A stretch of DNA of 64,000 nucleotides from JANQRX01 sp963663975 (GCA_963663975.2 CAXXRA010000011.1:124001-188000), one strand, 5' to 3'. Shown: positions 43,706-51,377, numbered from the stretch's first letter. Notes: a model not told the origin generated them from the sequence alone. A program made the numbers and translations.

Positions 43706-44491
43706 GTGCGGCTGGAAAATAAAGTCGCGATCGTGACCGGCGCGGCGCGCGGCATCGGCTACGCCATCGCGCGGCGATTTCTCGAAGAGGGCGCGAGCGT
43801 GGTGGCCGCCGATATCGACAGCCATGCCGGTTCAAGCGCCGCGGAGGATCTGAGTGCCTTTGGTGCGGTGCGGTTCGTGGAGTGCGATGTCGGTGAGCGG
43901 CTCGATGTCCGCAATCTGGTTGCGGTGACGGTGGACGGGGTCGGCGACGTCGACATTCTGGTCAACAATGCCGGTATCGCGCCCGCTTCCGATTTTCTGG
44001 ACCTGAAGGAAGAGGAATTCGATCGGGTCATACGCACCAACCTCAAAGGCGCATTCCTGTGCGCCCATGCGGTGGCCCGGCATATGGTCGAGCACATCGA
44101 ATCGGGTGGCCGGCCCGGCGTGATCATCAACATGTCGTCGATCAACGCGGTGTTCGCCATTGCCAACCAGGTCCCGTATTGCGTTTCAAAAGGCGGTATC
44201 GGCCAATTGACCAAAGTGATGGCCATGGCGCTGGCCCAGTATGGAATCCGTGTCAACGCCATCGGGCCGGGATCGATCATGACCGAGCTGCTCGAAAAGA
44301 CCATGAAAGATCCTGAGGCTCGTGGAAAAATCCTGTCGCGGACGCCGCTCGGACGCATTGGCGAGCCGTCCGAGATCGCCGCGGTGGCGGCGTTTCTGGC
44401 ATCCGACGAGGCCAGCTACATCACCGGACAGACCATCTATGCCGATGGCGGACGCCTGCCTCTCAACTATACCGTGCCCGTCCGCGACTGA
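43706..44491 (+). CDS. SDR-family oxidoreductase
   Basis: The start is GTG 43706 with AGAGGAAGG upstream. The 261-residue classical SDR has TGAARGIG (cofactor loop), an acidic residue after beta-2 (VAADIDSH, suggesting NAD), NNAG, the catalytic Ser in INMSSINAV and Tyr158-x3-Lys162 (YCVSK), ending in the typical YADGGRLPLNY. It is distinct from the SDR at 19828. Substrate unknown. It stands alone, with about 310 bases of mostly featureless sequence before it and 132 after it. Confidence 0.9.
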   Translation: MRLENKVAIVTGAARGIGYAIARRFLEEGASVVAADIDSHAGSSAAEDLSAFGAVRFVECDVGERLDVRNLVAVTVDGVGDVDILVNNAGIAPASDFLDLKEEEFDRVIRTNLKGAFLCAHAVARHMVEHIESGGRPGVIINMSSINAVFAIANQVPYCVSKGGIGQLTKVMAMALAQYGIRVNAIGPGSIMTELLEKTMKDPEARGKILSRTPLGRIGEPSEIAAVAAFLASDEASYITGQTIYADGGRLPLNYTVPVRD

Positions 44492-44623
44492 ACAAACCCG
44501 GCGCCTCCGGAATGTTTTTGAGGGCATGGTTTTCCTGCTGACACTACGCTGTCAGCAGGGGGTCGCTAGTCTCCCATGACCCGCTCGCAATCGTGCGAGC
44601 GGCAGAAGTCGATGGAGATGACA

Positions 44624-45007
44624 ATGAGCAGCAATGGACAACGCAAGGACGTCGCGGTGTGGTTTGAGATTCCGGCGAACAATTTCGAGCGGGCAACCGG
44701 ATTCTACGAGACAATCTTCGACACCAAGCTCGACCGCGCCGAGTATCAGGGCCGGTCGATGGGCGTCTTTCCCTACGACAGGTCCGATGTCGGCGGTTGC
44801 GTCATGGAGGAACCGGACCATGCCTCCGGTGGCGGCACGGTCGTCTATCTCAATTGTGACGGCCGGTTGGATGAAGTTGCCGGCCGGGTCGAAGGGGCGG
44901 GCGGCAAGCTTCTGACGCCGCGGGTGGACCTTCCGGACGAGATGGGGGCCATCTATCAGATAACCGACAGCGAAGGTAATCGCGTCGGTCTGCACGCCGT
45001 TCCCTAG
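44624..45007 (+). CDS. VOC-family (glyoxalase/bleomycin resistance-like) protein
   Basis: ATG 44624 (MSSNGQRKDVAVWFEIPANN) follows GGAG at good spacing; upstream in-frame ATGs lack this. The 127-residue protein has one vicinal-oxygen-chelate unit: VAVWFEIPANNFERATGFYE, GGGTVVYLNCDG and GAIYQITDSEGNRVGLHA. It is related to the YdcJ/PhnB-like group rather than true glyoxalase I. Its role is unknown. The next gene, a WYL regulator, starts ten bases after the stop, so the two form an operon and may be functionally linked. Confidence 0.87.
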   Translation: MSSNGQRKDVAVWFEIPANNFERATGFYETIFDTKLDRAEYQGRSMGVFPYDRSDVGGCVMEEPDHASGGGTVVYLNCDGRLDEVAGRVEGAGGKLLTPRVDLPDEMGAIYQITDSEGNRVGLHAVP

Positions 45008-45017
45008 GACCCCACAA

Positions 45018-45701
45018 GTGCGACGCGCCGACAGGCTGTTTGAAATCGTCCAGCACCTGCGCGGTGACCGGCTGGTCACCGCCAGGATACTGGCGGACAA
45101 GCTCGAGGTTTCGGTTCGGACCATCTACCGAGACGTCAGGGACCTGCAGTCGGCTGGAGTTCCCATCGACGGCGAGGCGGGTGTCGGCTACCTCCTTAGA
45201 CCGGGCTTTCAGCTTCCGCCGCTGATGTTCTCGTCGGTCGAAATCGAGGCTCTGATTGTGGGCGCGCGCATGGTCAAGGCATGGGCCGGCCACCGCTTGG
45301 CGGAATCGGCGGCCGAATCCCTGGTCAAAATCGGAGAAGTTGTCCCGGCCGAACGAATGCGGGCGGCGGAAAGGGTTCCCATTTTCGCCGCCAGTTTTCG
45401 CCTGGACGAGTCGGAACGCAGGAATCTGGACATCTTCGGCCAGGCTATCTACGAGCGTAGCAAAGTGCGCTTCGAGTATTGCGATGGCTCGGGCGAGGAT
45501 ACATCGCGAACCGTGCGTCCGCTCGCCATGCATTTCTGGGGCAAGGTCTGGACACTCGCCGCATGGTGCGAGCTACGCAGTGATTTTCGAACCTTTCGTG
45601 TCGATCGTGCCGAGGATGTTGCGACGACCGGTGAGCACTTTCAACGCGAACCGGGGCGGAGGCTGGAAGATTACCTCGCTTTGATGACGCGCTCGCCGTG
45701 A
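45018..45701 (+). CDS. HTH-WYL (YafY-type) transcriptional regulator
   Basis: The start is GTG 45018. The 227-residue protein has an N-terminal HTH_11 winged helix (MRRADRLFEIVQHLRGDRLV, then VSVRTIYRDVRDLQSAGVPI) and a WYL domain in the C-terminal half, where the W-Y-L-type core appears as VRPLAMHFWGKVWTLAAWCE and the Arg-rich strand as DFRTFRVDRAED. WYL domains sense ligands, often nucleic-acid or small-molecule effectors. It probably regulates the VOC gene with which it is co-transcribed. Confidence 0.9.
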   Translation: MRRADRLFEIVQHLRGDRLVTARILADKLEVSVRTIYRDVRDLQSAGVPIDGEAGVGYLLRPGFQLPPLMFSSVEIEALIVGARMVKAWAGHRLAESAAESLVKIGEVVPAERMRAAERVPIFAASFRLDESERRNLDIFGQAIYERSKVRFEYCDGSGEDTSRTVRPLAMHFWGKVWTLAAWCELRSDFRTFRVDRAEDVATTGEHFQREPGRRLEDYLALMTRSP

Positions 45702-46461
45702 TCAGCCGTCGCCATCCTCTGTCACGGGACCCTTCAGCGACTTCAGCTTGGCAAAGACGCGATCCGCGTCGAGGTCGGCCTGCTTGGCGGTTTTGTCGGT
45801 ACTACCGGAAAGTCCGGGGGACGCCGATCCAGCGGCGGCAGCGGCGGCCGCCGTCGTGGTTGCGGAGGCCGGCAACAACGTCGCGCCCTCTGTCGCGGGG
45901 CGCTCGGAATCGGGAGTCGATTTGGCGGCTTTGTCGACTTCAAAGTCGAGATCGATCTGGGATGTCAGGCCCAGAGCAACCGGGTCGGTCGGCTGAAGAT
46001 TGTTGATGTTCCAGTGCGATCGGCTGCGGATCGATTCGATCGTCGGCTTCGTCGTGCCAACCAAACGCATAATCTGCGCATCCTTGAGCTCCGGGTGGTA
46101 GCGCAACAGCCAAAGGATCGCATTGGGGCGGTCCTGGCGGCGTGACACCGGAGTGTAGCGCGGGCCCTTGTGCTTTTTTTCCGGCACCCTGGTCTTCTGA
46201 TCGAGGAGCGTCAGGCGGTGGTCGGGGTCAGCCTCGGCCCGGTCGATTTCCTCGCGGGTCAGCTGGCCGGTCTGAATCGGATCGAGGCCCTTGATCGACA
46301 AGGCGGCTTCGCCGTCGGCGATGGCCTGCACCTCCAGCGGATGCAATCTGCAAAAGGCGGCGATCTGGTCGAACGACAGGGAGGTATGAGGAGAAAGCGA
46401 CAGGAGAGGTGTCGACCAGCCAAACTGCGGTCGCTTTCGGCATCAGGGGCGTGGCGGTCAT
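45702..46461 (-). pseudogene. DUF1013 (TrcR-like cell-cycle regulator) gene, disrupted by a 25-base insertion
   Basis: From ATG 46461 the sequence MTATPLMPKATAVWLVD is the normal DUF1013 start. After GTCGAC (46411-46416) an extra 25 bases (46386-46410), similar to the sequence that follows (ACCTCTCCTGTCG then ACCTCCCTGTCG), shift the frame. The rest then continues in another frame as LSFDQIAAFCRLHPLEVQAI and on to the C-terminus, including NAILWLLRYHPELKDAQIMR, LVGTTKPTIESIRSRSHWNI. DUF1013 proteins are conserved alphaproteobacterial DNA-binding regulators (TrcR in Caulobacter). A shorter product from TTG 46346 would lack the first 40 residues. Either real damage by local duplication or an assembly artefact. 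Confidence 0.78.
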
Positions 46462-46653
46462 CGGTGTCTCTCTGGCTAGCGCCGGTGCTCACCGAGCGCC
46501 TTATCCTCGAAGTAATGTCCTGAGGGAAGCGGTTCTATATAGGCGCTGGCCATGCGTGGCAATTCCAGTGGGGAACGCAAATGGCGTTTGCAACCTGACA
46601 AATGAGCATCGCTCGGCTAGCCTTGCGAGCCGGTGAGAAAGGCGGTCGAGCCG

Positions 46654-46839
46654 ATGGAAGAAGAAACTCCCCCCAAGAAAGCGACCATCCATCAGATCGG
46701 CGAGGATCTGGCCTCCCTGTCGATCGATGAACTGGAGGATCGGGTCGAGCTCCTCAAGGGCGAAATCGAGCGCCTGACGCAGGCGATCGCAAATAAGCAA
46801 GCAAGCGCCAATGTGGCGGCGACATTTTTTAAGACTTAG
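46654..46839 (+). CDS. DUF1192 family small protein
   Basis: ATG 46654 (MEEETPPKKATIHQIGEDLA) gives 61 residues; a GTG at 46633 would add seven. The domain is DUF1192: LSIDELEDRVELLKGEIERL, then TQAIANKQASANVAATFFKT with the typical FFK ending. It is a short coiled coil of unknown function, found mainly in alphaproteobacteria, usually near rcdA as here. Confidence 0.82.
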   Translation: MEEETPPKKATIHQIGEDLASLSIDELEDRVELLKGEIERLTQAIANKQASANVAATFFKT

Positions 46840-46928
46840 GTCGACCTGCATCCCGTTCCGGCACGCTTGCTCGACTTTGCTGACTGGTTTTGATGGCATC
46901 CGAAGGGACGCATACTACCCCATTATTG

Positions 46929-46943
46929 TTAACCATATCTTAA
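46929..46943 (+). promoter_or_regulatory. CtrA binding site, distal
   Basis: TTAACCATATCTTAAG contains TTAA-N7-TTAA with the extended first half TTAACCAT, which is the CtrA consensus described in Caulobacter. A direct repeat of GCTTTACGAT (46944-46963) follows, with TACGAT placed as a possible -10. It lies 41 bases before the first hairpin of the candidate RNA and 264 bases before rcdA. Confidence 0.65.
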
Positions 46944-46965
46944 GCTTTACGATGCTTTACGATGT

Positions 46966-46973
46966 TTAACCAT
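46966..46973 (+). promoter_or_regulatory. CtrA half-site, proximal
   Basis: A second TTAACCAT occurs 37 bases after the first, near the expected transcription start of the RNA below. Only the half-site is present: the bases at the spacing of the second half are ATCC. It could modulate or repress. Confidence 0.4.
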
Positions 46974-47067
46974 TACATCCAGTTACCTGGATTCGAGTGG
47001 CTCCTGTCCACTCTGTTAGACGCCTCCCTGTTAAAACTTCAGAGCCGCCTCGCGCGGCTCTTTTTTT
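46970..47067 (+). ncRNA. candidate small RNA or structured leader upstream of rcdA
   Basis: Three hairpins occur in about 90 bases: ATCCAG-TTAC-CTGGAT (46977-46992, perfect), GAGTGG-CTCCTGT-CCACTC (46995-47013, perfect) and AGAGCCGC-CTCGC-GCGGCTCT (47041-47061), followed by seven T residues, i.e. a textbook intrinsic terminator. Between hairpins two and three is an unpaired GACGCCTCCCTG; pyrimidine-rich CCUCC stretches are common in alphaproteobacterial sRNAs that target ribosome sites. A CtrA-type promoter precedes it and no reading frame is convincing. It may be a free sRNA or an attenuated leader of rcdA. Confidence 0.55.
47041..47067 (+). terminator. intrinsic terminator upstream of rcdA
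   Basis: AGAGCCGC pairs with GCGGCTCT around CTCGC and is followed by TTTTTTT. It lies 126 bases before the rcdA start and about 200 bases after the DUF1192 stop, beyond the CtrA-like sites. Confidence 0.85.
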
Positions 47068-47192
47068 CTGCGCAAGCGACCTTGTTTCACCGTTTTCGTC
47101 GTGTCACATGCAAGGCTGGTCCGGTTCTTGCGACGAGATCGGGCGACCCGGTTCGGGACGTTTTTGTTGAGTGGGGCGGTTCAGGGCACATC

Positions 47193-47717
47193 ATGACCGA
47201 CGACAAGCCGACGCCCGAACCGTCCGCGCCGATCGCTTTCGGTCGGCACCTGGCCGGCTCGGGATCGTTCTGGGACCTGTTCCACGAGGGCATGTCGCTG
47301 GTGGAGGAAACGGCCAACTATCTCGACGGCGACGGAAAGTCCGAATCGCTCAGTTTGTCGCGCCCGGCGTCCGTGTCCTTTGGGACCGAGTCCATGCGGT
47401 TGACCACTCGGCTGATGCAACTGGCGTCGTGGCTGCTGCTGCAGCGGGCGATCAACGACGGTAGCATGAGCGTCGAACGCGCCGACAGCGAGCGCTCCAA
47501 GGTGAAGCTCGGCATGCTGGCGACCGCGACCGATGGTCGAGATTGGGAAGAATTGCCGAAGACGCTCCGGGGCCTGATTCTTCGCTCATTGAGGCTTCAG
47601 AACAGGGTGATCCAACTCGACTCCAGCCTGCGCGGCAACCCCGCCGGCGGCAGCGGCGACAATCCGGTCGCGCGCGCCATCGGTCAGCTTCAAAGCGCAT
47701 TCGATGGGCGAAAATAA
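47193..47717 (+). CDS. rcdA: RcdA-family regulator of CtrA degradation (DUF1465)
   Basis: ATG 47193 (MTDDKPTPEPSAPIAFGRHL) gives 174 residues. The DUF1465 domain follows: FHEGMSLVEETANYLDGDGK, MRLTTRLMQLASWLLLQRAI, RSKVKLGMLATATDGRDWEE and LPKTLRGLILRSLRLQNRVI. In Caulobacter RcdA works with CpdR and PopA as an adaptor that brings CtrA to the ClpXP protease at the G1-S transition. Its own promoter region here carries CtrA-like sites, which would make a feedback loop. A terminator hairpin follows the stop. Confidence 0.88.
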   Translation: MTDDKPTPEPSAPIAFGRHLAGSGSFWDLFHEGMSLVEETANYLDGDGKSESLSLSRPASVSFGTESMRLTTRLMQLASWLLLQRAINDGSMSVERADSERSKVKLGMLATATDGRDWEELPKTLRGLILRSLRLQNRVIQLDSSLRGNPAGGSGDNPVARAIGQLQSAFDGRK

Positions 47718-47722
47718 ATAAC

Positions 47723-47744
47723 AAAGCCCCGGCTTGCCGGGGCT
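47723..47744. terminator. bidirectional hairpin between rcdA and rpmE
   Basis: AAGCCCCG (47723-47730) pairs with CGGGGCTT (47737-47744) around GCTTGC, five bases past the rcdA stop and before the convergent rpmE stop. A-rich sequence on the left gives a U tract on the minus strand, so it should terminate rpmE as well. Confidence 0.7.
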
Positions 47745-47779
47745 TCAGGTCGCAGGCACCTCGTCCGCGCCGTGTGGCG

Positions 47780-48004
47780 TCAGTCGCCCAAGAATCCCTT
47801 GTAACGGCTCTTGAACCGCGACACCCGGCCGCCTCGGTCGACCAGATGCTGGCCGCCGCCGGTCCACGCCGGATGGGTCTTTGGGTCGATGTCAAGCTGC
47901 AGCACCGCACCGTCCTTGGCATAGGTCGATCGGGTCTGGTATTCCGTCCCATCGGTCATCACGACCTTGATCGGATGATAGTCCGGGTGGATGTCCTTTT
48001 TCAT
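47780..48004 (-). CDS. rpmE: 50S ribosomal protein L31
   Basis: The 74-residue protein MKKDIHPDYHPIKVVMTDGT through GRVSRFKSRYKGFLGD is L31. It lacks the Cys quartet of zinc-binding L31, so it is the C-minus type, with HPAWTG and GRVSRF-R-KG conserved. It joins the central protuberance of the large ribosomal subunit. Next upstream on the same strand is the MotB-like gene. Confidence 0.95.
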   Translation of the reverse strand: MKKDIHPDYHPIKVVMTDGTEYQTRSTYAKDGAVLQLDIDPKTHPAWTGGGQHLVDRGGRVSRFKSRYKGFLGD

Positions 48005-48092
48005 GGCCTGGCCTTGTCACGCACAAACGTCGCCGGGCGCGCCGGCGGCTAACGGCCGAGGATATAGCCATCTCAAGCTGTCGAGACAAGCT

Positions 48093-49127
48093 TCAACGCT
48101 CGGTGAGTTTCAATTCTATCCGGCGGTTGCGGGCAAGGATCTCGTCGCTGTCGCCCTGTTCGATCGGCTGGAATTCGCCAAATCCCGCGGCCACTAGCCG
48201 TTTGGCGGGTACGCCCTGGTCAACCAGGTAGCGGACAACCGAAATTGCGCGGGCGGCGGACAGGTCCCAGTTGGAGCGAAATCTCCCCGCCGCACTGCTG
48301 ATCGGGCGTTTGTCGGTGTGCCCGTCGACGCGCAACACCCAGTTGATCTCCTCCGGGATTTGCTGATTCAACTCCAGGATCGCTCCGGCAAGATTGGTGA
48401 TTTCGCTCTGCCCGTCGGTGCTCAACTCATCCGACCCGGTCCCGAAAAACACCTCGGATTGAAACACGAAGCGGTCGCCAACGATCCTGATATCGGGTCG
48501 GTCGCCAAGGATTTCGCGGAGCCGGCCAAAGAAGTCGGAGCGGTAGCGATTGAGCTCCTGGACGCGCTGCGCGAGCGCAACGTTGAGGCGCCTGCCGAGA
48601 TCGGCGATACGGGTCTGGGTCTGTCGATCGCGTTCCTCCGAAGTATCAAGCGCCGATTCCAGCGCTCCGATCTGTCGCCGCAACGCGGATATCTGCTGGT
48701 TGAGAAGCTCGACCTGGGCGAGAGCCCTGACGCTGATCTGCTTCTCGGAATCAAGGTCGTCCGCCAGCGCCGTGATCCGTGTTCCGGCCGATGTCGCCGC
48801 GTCCGTCTCGGCGCTCAGCAGCCCGCTCAGGCGGTCGCGCGCCGTCTCCGCCACCGAAAGGCTTGCCTGGAGAGTGACGATGTTGTCCGTCAGGCTGCCC
48901 TTGGTCGCCTTCTCCAGCGCCAGCAATTCGGTGAGCTCGGCGATCTGAGCGTTCAGTCGCTGCAGAACCGTATCGCGGCCGCTGATTTCGCGGCTTAGAA
49001 GGAACTGGACCAAAGCGAAAATCGACAGAAGAAAGATGAAAACCAGGAGCAAATTGGTCAGGACGTCGACGAAACTCGGCCAGTATTCGGTTCGCGTATG
49101 CGTACGGCGGGAGCGGGCGACAGCCAT
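48093..49127 (-). CDS. MotB-like stator protein with OmpA peptidoglycan-binding domain
   Basis: The 344-residue protein has a short cytoplasmic tail and one membrane helix (EYWPSFVDVLTNLLLVFIFL), with an Asp placed as the proton-binding Asp of MotB. A long periplasmic coiled coil (about residues 55-190) and a C-terminal OmpA domain follow: VLRVDGHTDKRPISS and FRSNWDLSAARAISVVRYLV, including the Asp and Arg that bind diaminopimelate. It would anchor an ion-driven channel to the cell wall with the MotA-like protein encoded at 50346. The two genes were originally separated by only three bases but are now split by an IS481 element and a palindromic repeat. Confidence 0.88.
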   Translation of the reverse strand: MAVARSRRTHTRTEYWPSFVDVLTNLLLVFIFLLSIFALVQFLLSREISGRDTVLQRLNAQIAELTELLALEKATKGSLTDNIVTLQASLSVAETARDRLSGLLSAETDAATSAGTRITALADDLDSEKQISVRALAQVELLNQQISALRRQIGALESALDTSEERDRQTQTRIADLGRRLNVALAQRVQELNRYRSDFFGRLREILGDRPDIRIVGDRFVFQSEVFFGTGSDELSTDGQSEITNLAGAILELNQQIPEEINWVLRVDGHTDKRPISSAAGRFRSNWDLSAARAISVVRYLVDQGVPAKRLVAAGFGEFQPIEQGDSDEILARNRRIELKLTER

Positions 49128-49130
49128 CGT

Positions 49131-50099
49131 CTAGTTGTGAAGCTTCAACAGGTTGTCCCGGTTCAGGCCGAGTCGGCTGATTGGTGTTTGTCGATTGAGG
49201 CTGGCATGGGGTCGATGCCAGTTGTAGCGGTGCTGCCATTTCGGCAGATCTGCTTTTCGCTGGTCTGAGTTGTGGAATTCGGTTGCGTAGGCCCATTCTC
49301 GCAACATTGTCTGGATGAAGCGTTCGGCCTTGCCGTTGGTCTGAGGCGTGTAGGGTTTGGTGCGGATATGCTTGATGGTGAGCCTTCGGCAGGCATCGCG
49401 GAAGGCCTTGGATCTGTAGCATGATCCATTGTCGGTCATGACGCGGGTGATGGTAACGCCGAGGGTGGCAAAGTAGGTTACGGCGGCTTCGAGGAAGGCC
49501 ACGGCGCTTTCCTTTTTCTCGTTCGGGAAGATGTCGGCAAAGCCGATGCGGGAATGGTCGTCGATGGCGACGTGGACATACTCCCAACCGGGCGCGGTGC
49601 CGTTATGGCGCTGGTTGCTCTGGCGCCTGCGATCGCCGGTGATGCGATGGCCGACACGATTGAAGCGACCGAGCTTCTTGATGTCCATATGGATGATTTC
49701 GCCTGGCGTTTCGCGCTCATAGCGCGGGCGTGGCTGGTTGGGCTCGAGGGCGGACAACAGGCTGAGGCCACGCCGCTTGAGAATACGGCTGACGGTCGCC
49801 CGGCTGAGGCCGAGTTCCTGGGCGATGTGGTCCTGCGTGCAACGAGCCCGGCGCAAGACCTCGACCGCTTCGCCGGTGGCCCAAGGCGTTTGGCTTGGCG
49901 AGGAATGGGGCCTGGAGGACCGGTCGGCAAGCCCGGCAATGCCCTCCGCGCGAAACCGGCCCAACCACTTGGCGACGGTCTTGGCCGTTGTCTTGAAACG
50001 GCGTGCGGCCTGAGCCTTCGTCATGGCCTCATCCATGACGGCGCAAACCATGGCCTCTCGACCTTTCGGCGTAAGATGGGCATTCTGGTGAACGTCCAT
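49131..50099 (-). CDS. IS481-family transposase
   Basis: ATG 50099 (MDVHQNAHLTPKGREAMVCA) gives 322 residues; the frame extends 22 codons more into the element end. An HTH_13/Homeodomain-like segment (MTKAQAARRFKTTAKTVAKW) precedes a second HTH (HIAQELGLSRATVSRILKRR) and the DDE core, with Asp in IIHMDIKKLGRF, Asp in RVMTDNGSCYRS and Glu in TPQTNGKAERFIQT. The C-terminal YNWHRPHASLN is the family hallmark. It is apparently complete and could still be active. The final codon is at the left end of the element. Confidence 0.93.
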   Translation of the reverse strand: MDVHQNAHLTPKGREAMVCAVMDEAMTKAQAARRFKTTAKTVAKWLGRFRAEGIAGLADRSSRPHSSPSQTPWATGEAVEVLRRARCTQDHIAQELGLSRATVSRILKRRGLSLLSALEPNQPRPRYERETPGEIIHMDIKKLGRFNRVGHRITGDRRRQSNQRHNGTAPGWEYVHVAIDDHSRIGFADIFPNEKKESAVAFLEAAVTYFATLGVTITRVMTDNGSCYRSKAFRDACRRLTIKHIRTKPYTPQTNGKAERFIQTMLREWAYATEFHNSDQRKADLPKWQHRYNWHRPHASLNRQTPISRLGLNRDNLLKLHN

Positions 50100-50182
50100 T
50101 CGGTCCTCCGGAGAATCACTGACGTTGGCTGACATCAGCTTCTCTCGACAGGACCGAATGGACAACGTCCTGAAAATTCACA
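49136..50182 (-). mobile_element. IS481-family insertion sequence in a CTAG target
   Basis: Ends are inverted repeats beginning TGTGAA: TGTGAAGCTTCAACAGGTTG at the left, and TGTGAATTTTCAGGACGTTG when the right end is read inward. CTAG flanks the element on both sides (49131-49134 and 50184-50187). Insertion at NCTAGN is documented for IS481 of Bordetella. It carries one intact transposase gene in the same direction as the interrupted operon. It lies immediately beside a palindromic element that also uses CTAG. Confidence 0.88.
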
Positions 50183-50187
50183 CCTAG

Positions 50188-50345
50188 AGCCCTTTCGACC
50201 AACTCGGAGCCATTCTGACGGAGCGATTTTGCGCCAACACCTACGCCAAGTCTGTCCAGCGTATTCAGATACGCTCATCGAACCTTGACTTGATCTTGTC
50301 ACAAAATCGCTCCGTCAGAATGGCTCAGAGTTGGTTGAAAAGGAT
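50188..50345. repeat. palindromic MITE-like element, copy 2, in a CTAG target
   Basis: The element is flanked by CTAG (50184-50187 and 50346-50349). Left end AGCCCTTTCGACCAACTC and right end read inward ATCCTTTTCAACCAACTC are inverted repeats. GGAGCCATTCTGACGGAGCG, followed by ATTTTG, at the left is mirrored near the right end. The core 50217-50316 matches the reverse complement of copy 1 at 20602-20700. The right CTAG contains the TAG stop of the MotA-like gene. It has no transposase of its own. Confidence 0.8.
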
Positions 50346-51377
50346 CTAGTCCTTCGATGGGGCCTCGAGCGCCTTGGTGATCGTCTTGAGCAGCGTCTGC
50401 ATTTCGCGCTGCTGCTCGGACTGGGTTTCGACCCAGCTGCGAACCACCTGCTGCTCGCCGCGCATATGCTGCACAAGCCCCTGAATGCCTTCGGCGAGAT
50501 TGGCCATCGCCGTGGTCGCGCGTTGCTCGGTCTCACCCTTGCGGGGTCCGCCGCCGTCCTGGAAGCTTCGCGCCAGCCGCTCGATGGCGACGCGTAGATC
50601 TTCGGCCGTCGTCACCTCGCCGCGTGAGTCGATCAGATCGGGATCGAGGTCGGTCACGGTGGAGAGCCAGTCCTCCAGGTCATTGTAGAACATGTTCTGT
50701 GCCTGCCCGGCCTGAAGATCGAGAAAGCCCAGCACCAGTGATCCGGCAAGGCCGAACAGCGACGATGAAAACGCAATACCCATGCCGTTCAGCGGGGCGG
50801 CCAGCCCGGCCTTGAGATCTTCGAAGATTACCCCGGTGGTGGTCTCCGAAACATCCAGCGAGCTGATTGTCTGACTGACCGCGCCGACCGTTTGAAGCAG
50901 GCCCCAAAACGTTCCCAGGAGACCGAGGAAGATGAGCAGGCTGGTCAGGTAGCGACTCATGTCGCGGTCTTCGTCCAGCCGCATCTGAATGGAATCCAGT
51001 ATCGACCGCATGGTCTGGGTCGAGATCGCCATGCGGCCGATTCGGTCGCCGAGCAGGGTTGCCATCGGTGCCAGAAGGACCGGGGCACGCGCCGCCTCGA
51101 TCCCGGGCTCGGCGATCCGGAACGTGTTGACCCATCTAATCTCCGCGAAGAGCCGGACAATCTGCCGGTACGCGAGACCGATACCGATCAGCAGAACGAC
51201 GATGATGACGCCGTTGAGACCGGGATTGGCCATAAACGCGTTGAACACCTGACGATAGAGGATCAGCGCTATGAACGCGGCGATAATGAGGAAGATGGAC
51301 ATCCGCCAGAGATAAATCTGGGGGCTGGCCAATTTGTACGGATCGTACTCCCGGGCGCGTGCTCGTTGGAAAAGCAA
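50346..51377 (-). CDS. MotA/TolQ/ExbB-like stator membrane protein
   Basis: The 343-residue protein has four membrane helices: about residues 26-46 (MSIFLIIAAFIALILYRQVF), 52-70 (GLNGVIIVVLLIGIGLAYRQ), 141-165 (YLTSLLIFLGLLGTFWGLLQ) and 192-215 (MGIAFSSSLFGLAGSLVLGF). The last two carry the MotA/TolQ signature G-L-LGTFWGL and P-L-NGMG-AF-SSLFG. A cytoplasmic C-terminal tail of about 110 residues is probably coiled coil. With the MotB-like protein it would form an ion-driven stator. No flagellar genes are near, so a non-flagellar envelope function is more likely. Its stop lies in the CTAG used by the palindromic element. Confidence 0.87.
   Translation of the reverse strand: MLFQRARAREYDPYKLASPQIYLWRMSIFLIIAAFIALILYRQVFNAFMANPGLNGVIIVVLLIGIGLAYRQIVRLFAEIRWVNTFRIAEPGIEAARAPVLLAPMATLLGDRIGRMAISTQTMRSILDSIQMRLDEDRDMSRYLTSLLIFLGLLGTFWGLLQTVGAVSQTISSLDVSETTTGVIFEDLKAGLAAPLNGMGIAFSSSLFGLAGSLVLGFLDLQAGQAQNMFYNDLEDWLSTVTDLDPDLIDSRGEVTTAEDLRVAIERLARSFQDGGGPRKGETEQRATTAMANLAEGIQGLVQHMRGEQQVVRSWVETQSEQQREMQTLLKTITKALEAPSKD

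Noticed and set aside
48093..51377. Zorya-type defence system (ZorA/ZorB-like stator)
   Set aside because: The stator pair resembles ZorA/ZorB in architecture, but no ZorC, ZorD or ZorE-type gene is adjacent. The neighbours are housekeeping genes conserved in this order in relatives.
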